Virus record (IMG/VR): IMGVR_UViG_3300021185_001015
Coordinates: 1 to 59,881 of that record
Reading direction: 5' to 3' (one strand)
Origin: a virus
Length of the DNA: 59,881 nt
The notes under the pieces are model-generated. The model was not told where the DNA came from. It did not search any database and was given only the letters and a program-made list of their open reading frames with translations. Below are positions 58,414 to 59,881 of this stretch, piece after piece; position 1 is the stretch's first letter; every line of letters starts with the position of its first letter. The translations under genes were made by a program, and so were the position numbers.

Positions 58414-59881
58414 TTATTCGGTTATCCAATTTGTGGTTCTACTAGTAGAAATTTCAGTATTTTGAGATTCTAATGTAGTCCAAGAAGTTGTAGCATTAGT
58501 GTTCCATGACGTGCTGGTATTTCTAGAACCAGAATTTGTTGTAGAAGTTACATTTGAGGTATTCCAGTTAGTGACGTTGCTTCCTGTCCACGTTGTACTG
58601 GTTATCCTATTTGTATTGACCTGTGTGTCAGTATTTCTATTTTCGTCCCAGGTAGTGACAATAATACTATTCCAATCAGTAGCAGTATTTCTACTTTCGT
58701 CCCAACTAGTGGTAACATCCCAATCAGTAGCAGTATTTCTATTTTCGTCCCAACTAGTGGTAACATCCCAATTGGTAGCAGTATTTCTACTTTCGCCCCA
58801 AATAGTGTTAACATACCAGTTTGTGTCAGTATTTCTACTTTCGTCCCAACTAGTGGTAACATCCCAATTGGTAGCAGTATTTCTACTTTCGCCCCAAATA
58901 GTGTTAACATCCCAGTTTGTGACAGTAATGTGGTTTGTTGTCCAAATGGTACTATAAGTGTTACCCCATGAAGTACTTGTAAGATGGCTAGTTGACCATG
59001 TAGTAGTACCTTGATATTCAGTCTCAGTAATTCTACTACCAGCCCACGAAGTTACATCATTCCATGCAGTACTAAACGTAGTTGAAGTGTTTCTAGAATA
59101 ATTAGTGTACACTGGCACTGCTGGACCAGTCGCAGTACTTCTGTTAGTATTTCTACTAGTAATTCTGCTGGTATTAACGCTACTAGATGTATTTCCGATC
59201 ACTGTATTCCAGCAAGTTGGATAAGTAGTAGTAGTATTTTGGCTACTTGCAACCGGCCAACAAGTAGAGTATGTACAGTTATATGATGTTGCACATACAG
59301 TATCACAGTTATAGCACTCTTGTTGAATATAGACTGCAGTATATAAAGTACATTCACCTAGTCCTCTATTGTCTTCCTGACATCCCCCACCGTTATTCAT
59401 AGTGTCTATGTATCCCATTACAGGATAGAATCCGGTAGTGTAGAACGGGCCAGTAAACGTAGGACAACTACATCCTGCAGGAAGGGAATCGGCTGTGTTC
59501 AATGTTCCATTTGTATTGTATGTATAACAACCATATGCTGAACCAGTAACCGAAGTATTTACAAATACATCAGTGTTTCTACATATGGTATTGACAACCG
59601 GCTCAGGTGTCGTCCTATCTGTATTGCGACACTCTTGTCCATATATAGGAGATATAACGGTTGCAGTCCAGTTTGTAGTGTAAGATGTAGACCATGAGGT
59701 AGATGCAGTAGGTATAGAATTTCTTACAAATACTTGCCAGGATGTAGTCCAAGAACTGGTAGTATTTCTAGAGTTAGTAGTATTCCTGCTATCAGACCAA
59801 GAAGTTGTAGCACTGCCAGTGTATGTAGTGATTCGGCTAGTATTATAATTAGTAGTAGTATTTCTACTAACATTTGCTGAA
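58414..59881 (-). CDS. SRNT-repeat, Cys-rich structural protein, partial at window edge
   Basis: The frame is open from the right edge (489 codons seen), so the start is beyond the window; TTG 59502 is not the real start. The edge-proximal part is Ser/Asn/Thr-rich (SRNTTNSRNTTSSW), then comes a Cys-rich section (SLPAGCSCPTFTGPFYTT, QECYNCDTVCATSYNC), then 16-residue repeats such as SRNTATNWDVTTSWDE. It is probably a virion fibre or adhesin. The very high Ser/Thr/Asn content is unlike the neighbours. Confidence 0.65.
   Translation of the reverse strand, partial: SANVSRNTTTNYNTSRITTYTGSATTSWSDSRNTTNSRNTTSSWTTSWQVFVRNSIPTASTSWSTSYTTNWTATVISPIYGQECRNTDRTTPEPVVNTICRNTDVFVNTSVTGSAYGCYTYNTNGTLNTADSLPAGCSCPTFTGPFYTTGFYPVMGYIDTMNNGGGCQEDNRGLGECTLYTAVYIQQECYNCDTVCATSYNCTYSTCWPVASSQNTTTTYPTCWNTVIGNTSSSVNTSRITSRNTNRSTATGPAVPVYTNYSRNTSTTFSTAWNDVTSWAGSRITETEYQGTTTWSTSHLTSTSWGNTYSTIWTTNHITVTNWDVNTIWGESRNTATNWDVTTSWDESRNTDTNWYVNTIWGESRNTATNWDVTTSWDENRNTATDWDVTTSWDESRNTATDWNSIIVTTWDENRNTDTQVNTNRITSTTWTGSNVTNWNTSNVTSTTNSGSRNTSTSWNTNATTSWTTLESQNTEISTSRTTNWITE
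58678..58920 (-). repeat. 48-base tandem repeat in the SRNT protein gene
   Basis: About five head-to-tail copies of a 48-base unit encode a 16-residue repeat (SRNTATNWDVTTSWDE and the WGE variant). The copies alternate between two close variants, suggesting expansion as pairs. They are coding, not CRISPR. Confidence 0.8.

Noticed and set aside
58499-58957. Frames on both strands in the 48-base repeats, or a CRISPR array
   Set aside because: The period is a multiple of three and all frames are open because of the repeat; the SRNT frame continues to the window edge and explains it.
59381-59502. TTG 59502 as the start of the SRNT protein
   Set aside because: The frame is open upstream to the window end with the same composition, so the real start lies outside.
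1-59881. tRNA genes or photosynthesis genes that would fix the host
   Set aside because: None could be recognised; intergenic gaps are too short for a tRNA except a few, and those hold promoters or hairpins.

Overview
This window is the virion-structure module of a marine-type T4-like myovirus (Caudoviricetes, contractile tail). The evidence is a near-complete, T4-ordered set of head, neck, tail and baseplate genes, together with TATAAATA late promoters of the T4 type in many intergenic gaps. The host cannot be named from this window: there are no photosynthesis genes, tRNAs or other host markers. The resemblance is to cyanophage- and pelagiphage-like marine T4 relatives, which is inference from protein style (short RRGT-type fibre anchors, gp7/gp8/gp10-like proteins with GSGY repeats).

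Almost everything is encoded on the minus strand, so transcription runs from high to low coordinates. From the right edge the layout is as follows. (1) 59881-56677: a Cys-rich SRNT-repeat structural protein cut by the window edge, a small structural or assembly protein, a KPHP-type glycosyl/glycerophosphotransferase-like gene and a zinc-ribbon miniprotein. (2) 56621-37063: the baseplate, with gp48, gp53, a gp27-like hub, gp5 spike (no lysozyme domain), a small hypothetical, gp25, gp6, gp7-like, a small structural protein, gp8-like and a giant 2362-residue protein with a Calx-beta domain. (3) 37061-31784: a coiled-coil protein, a small fibre, a YTG-repeat fibre, a PaaK/CapK-type adenylate-forming enzyme, a hypothetical, a GT-A glycosyltransferase and a 2OG-Fe(II) oxygenase-like gene. 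(4) 28288-31800, on the PLUS strand: a tightly overlapping cassette of four paralogous DXD glycosyltransferases and one methyltransferase-like gene. (5) 28238-13583: a large arsenal of fibre, anchor and receptor-binding proteins, including a 1981-residue fibre with three blocks of seven repeats. (6) 13528-760: gp13, 14, 15, 16, 17, 18, 19, 20, a gp67-like protein, a gp68-position protein, a hypothetical, gp21, gp22 and gp23 in T4 order. (7) Beyond a double terminator, a late-promoter-driven gene for a secreted c-type cytochrome fused to the start of a copper-monooxygenase-like domain. It runs off the left edge and carries an apparent frameshift in an A8 tract at its start.

The head, neck, tail and baseplate genes form a normal virion assembly line. 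The unusual parts are the metabolic and decorating genes placed inside it: the cytochrome, the adenylate-forming enzyme, six glycosyltransferase-like genes, an oxygenase and a methyltransferase. My best hypothesis is that the carbohydrate and small-molecule enzymes decorate the virion (perhaps the low-complexity fibres) or remodel the host surface late in infection. The cytochrome gene is the strongest candidate for an undescribed function. No stretch longer than 300 bases lacks a gene.
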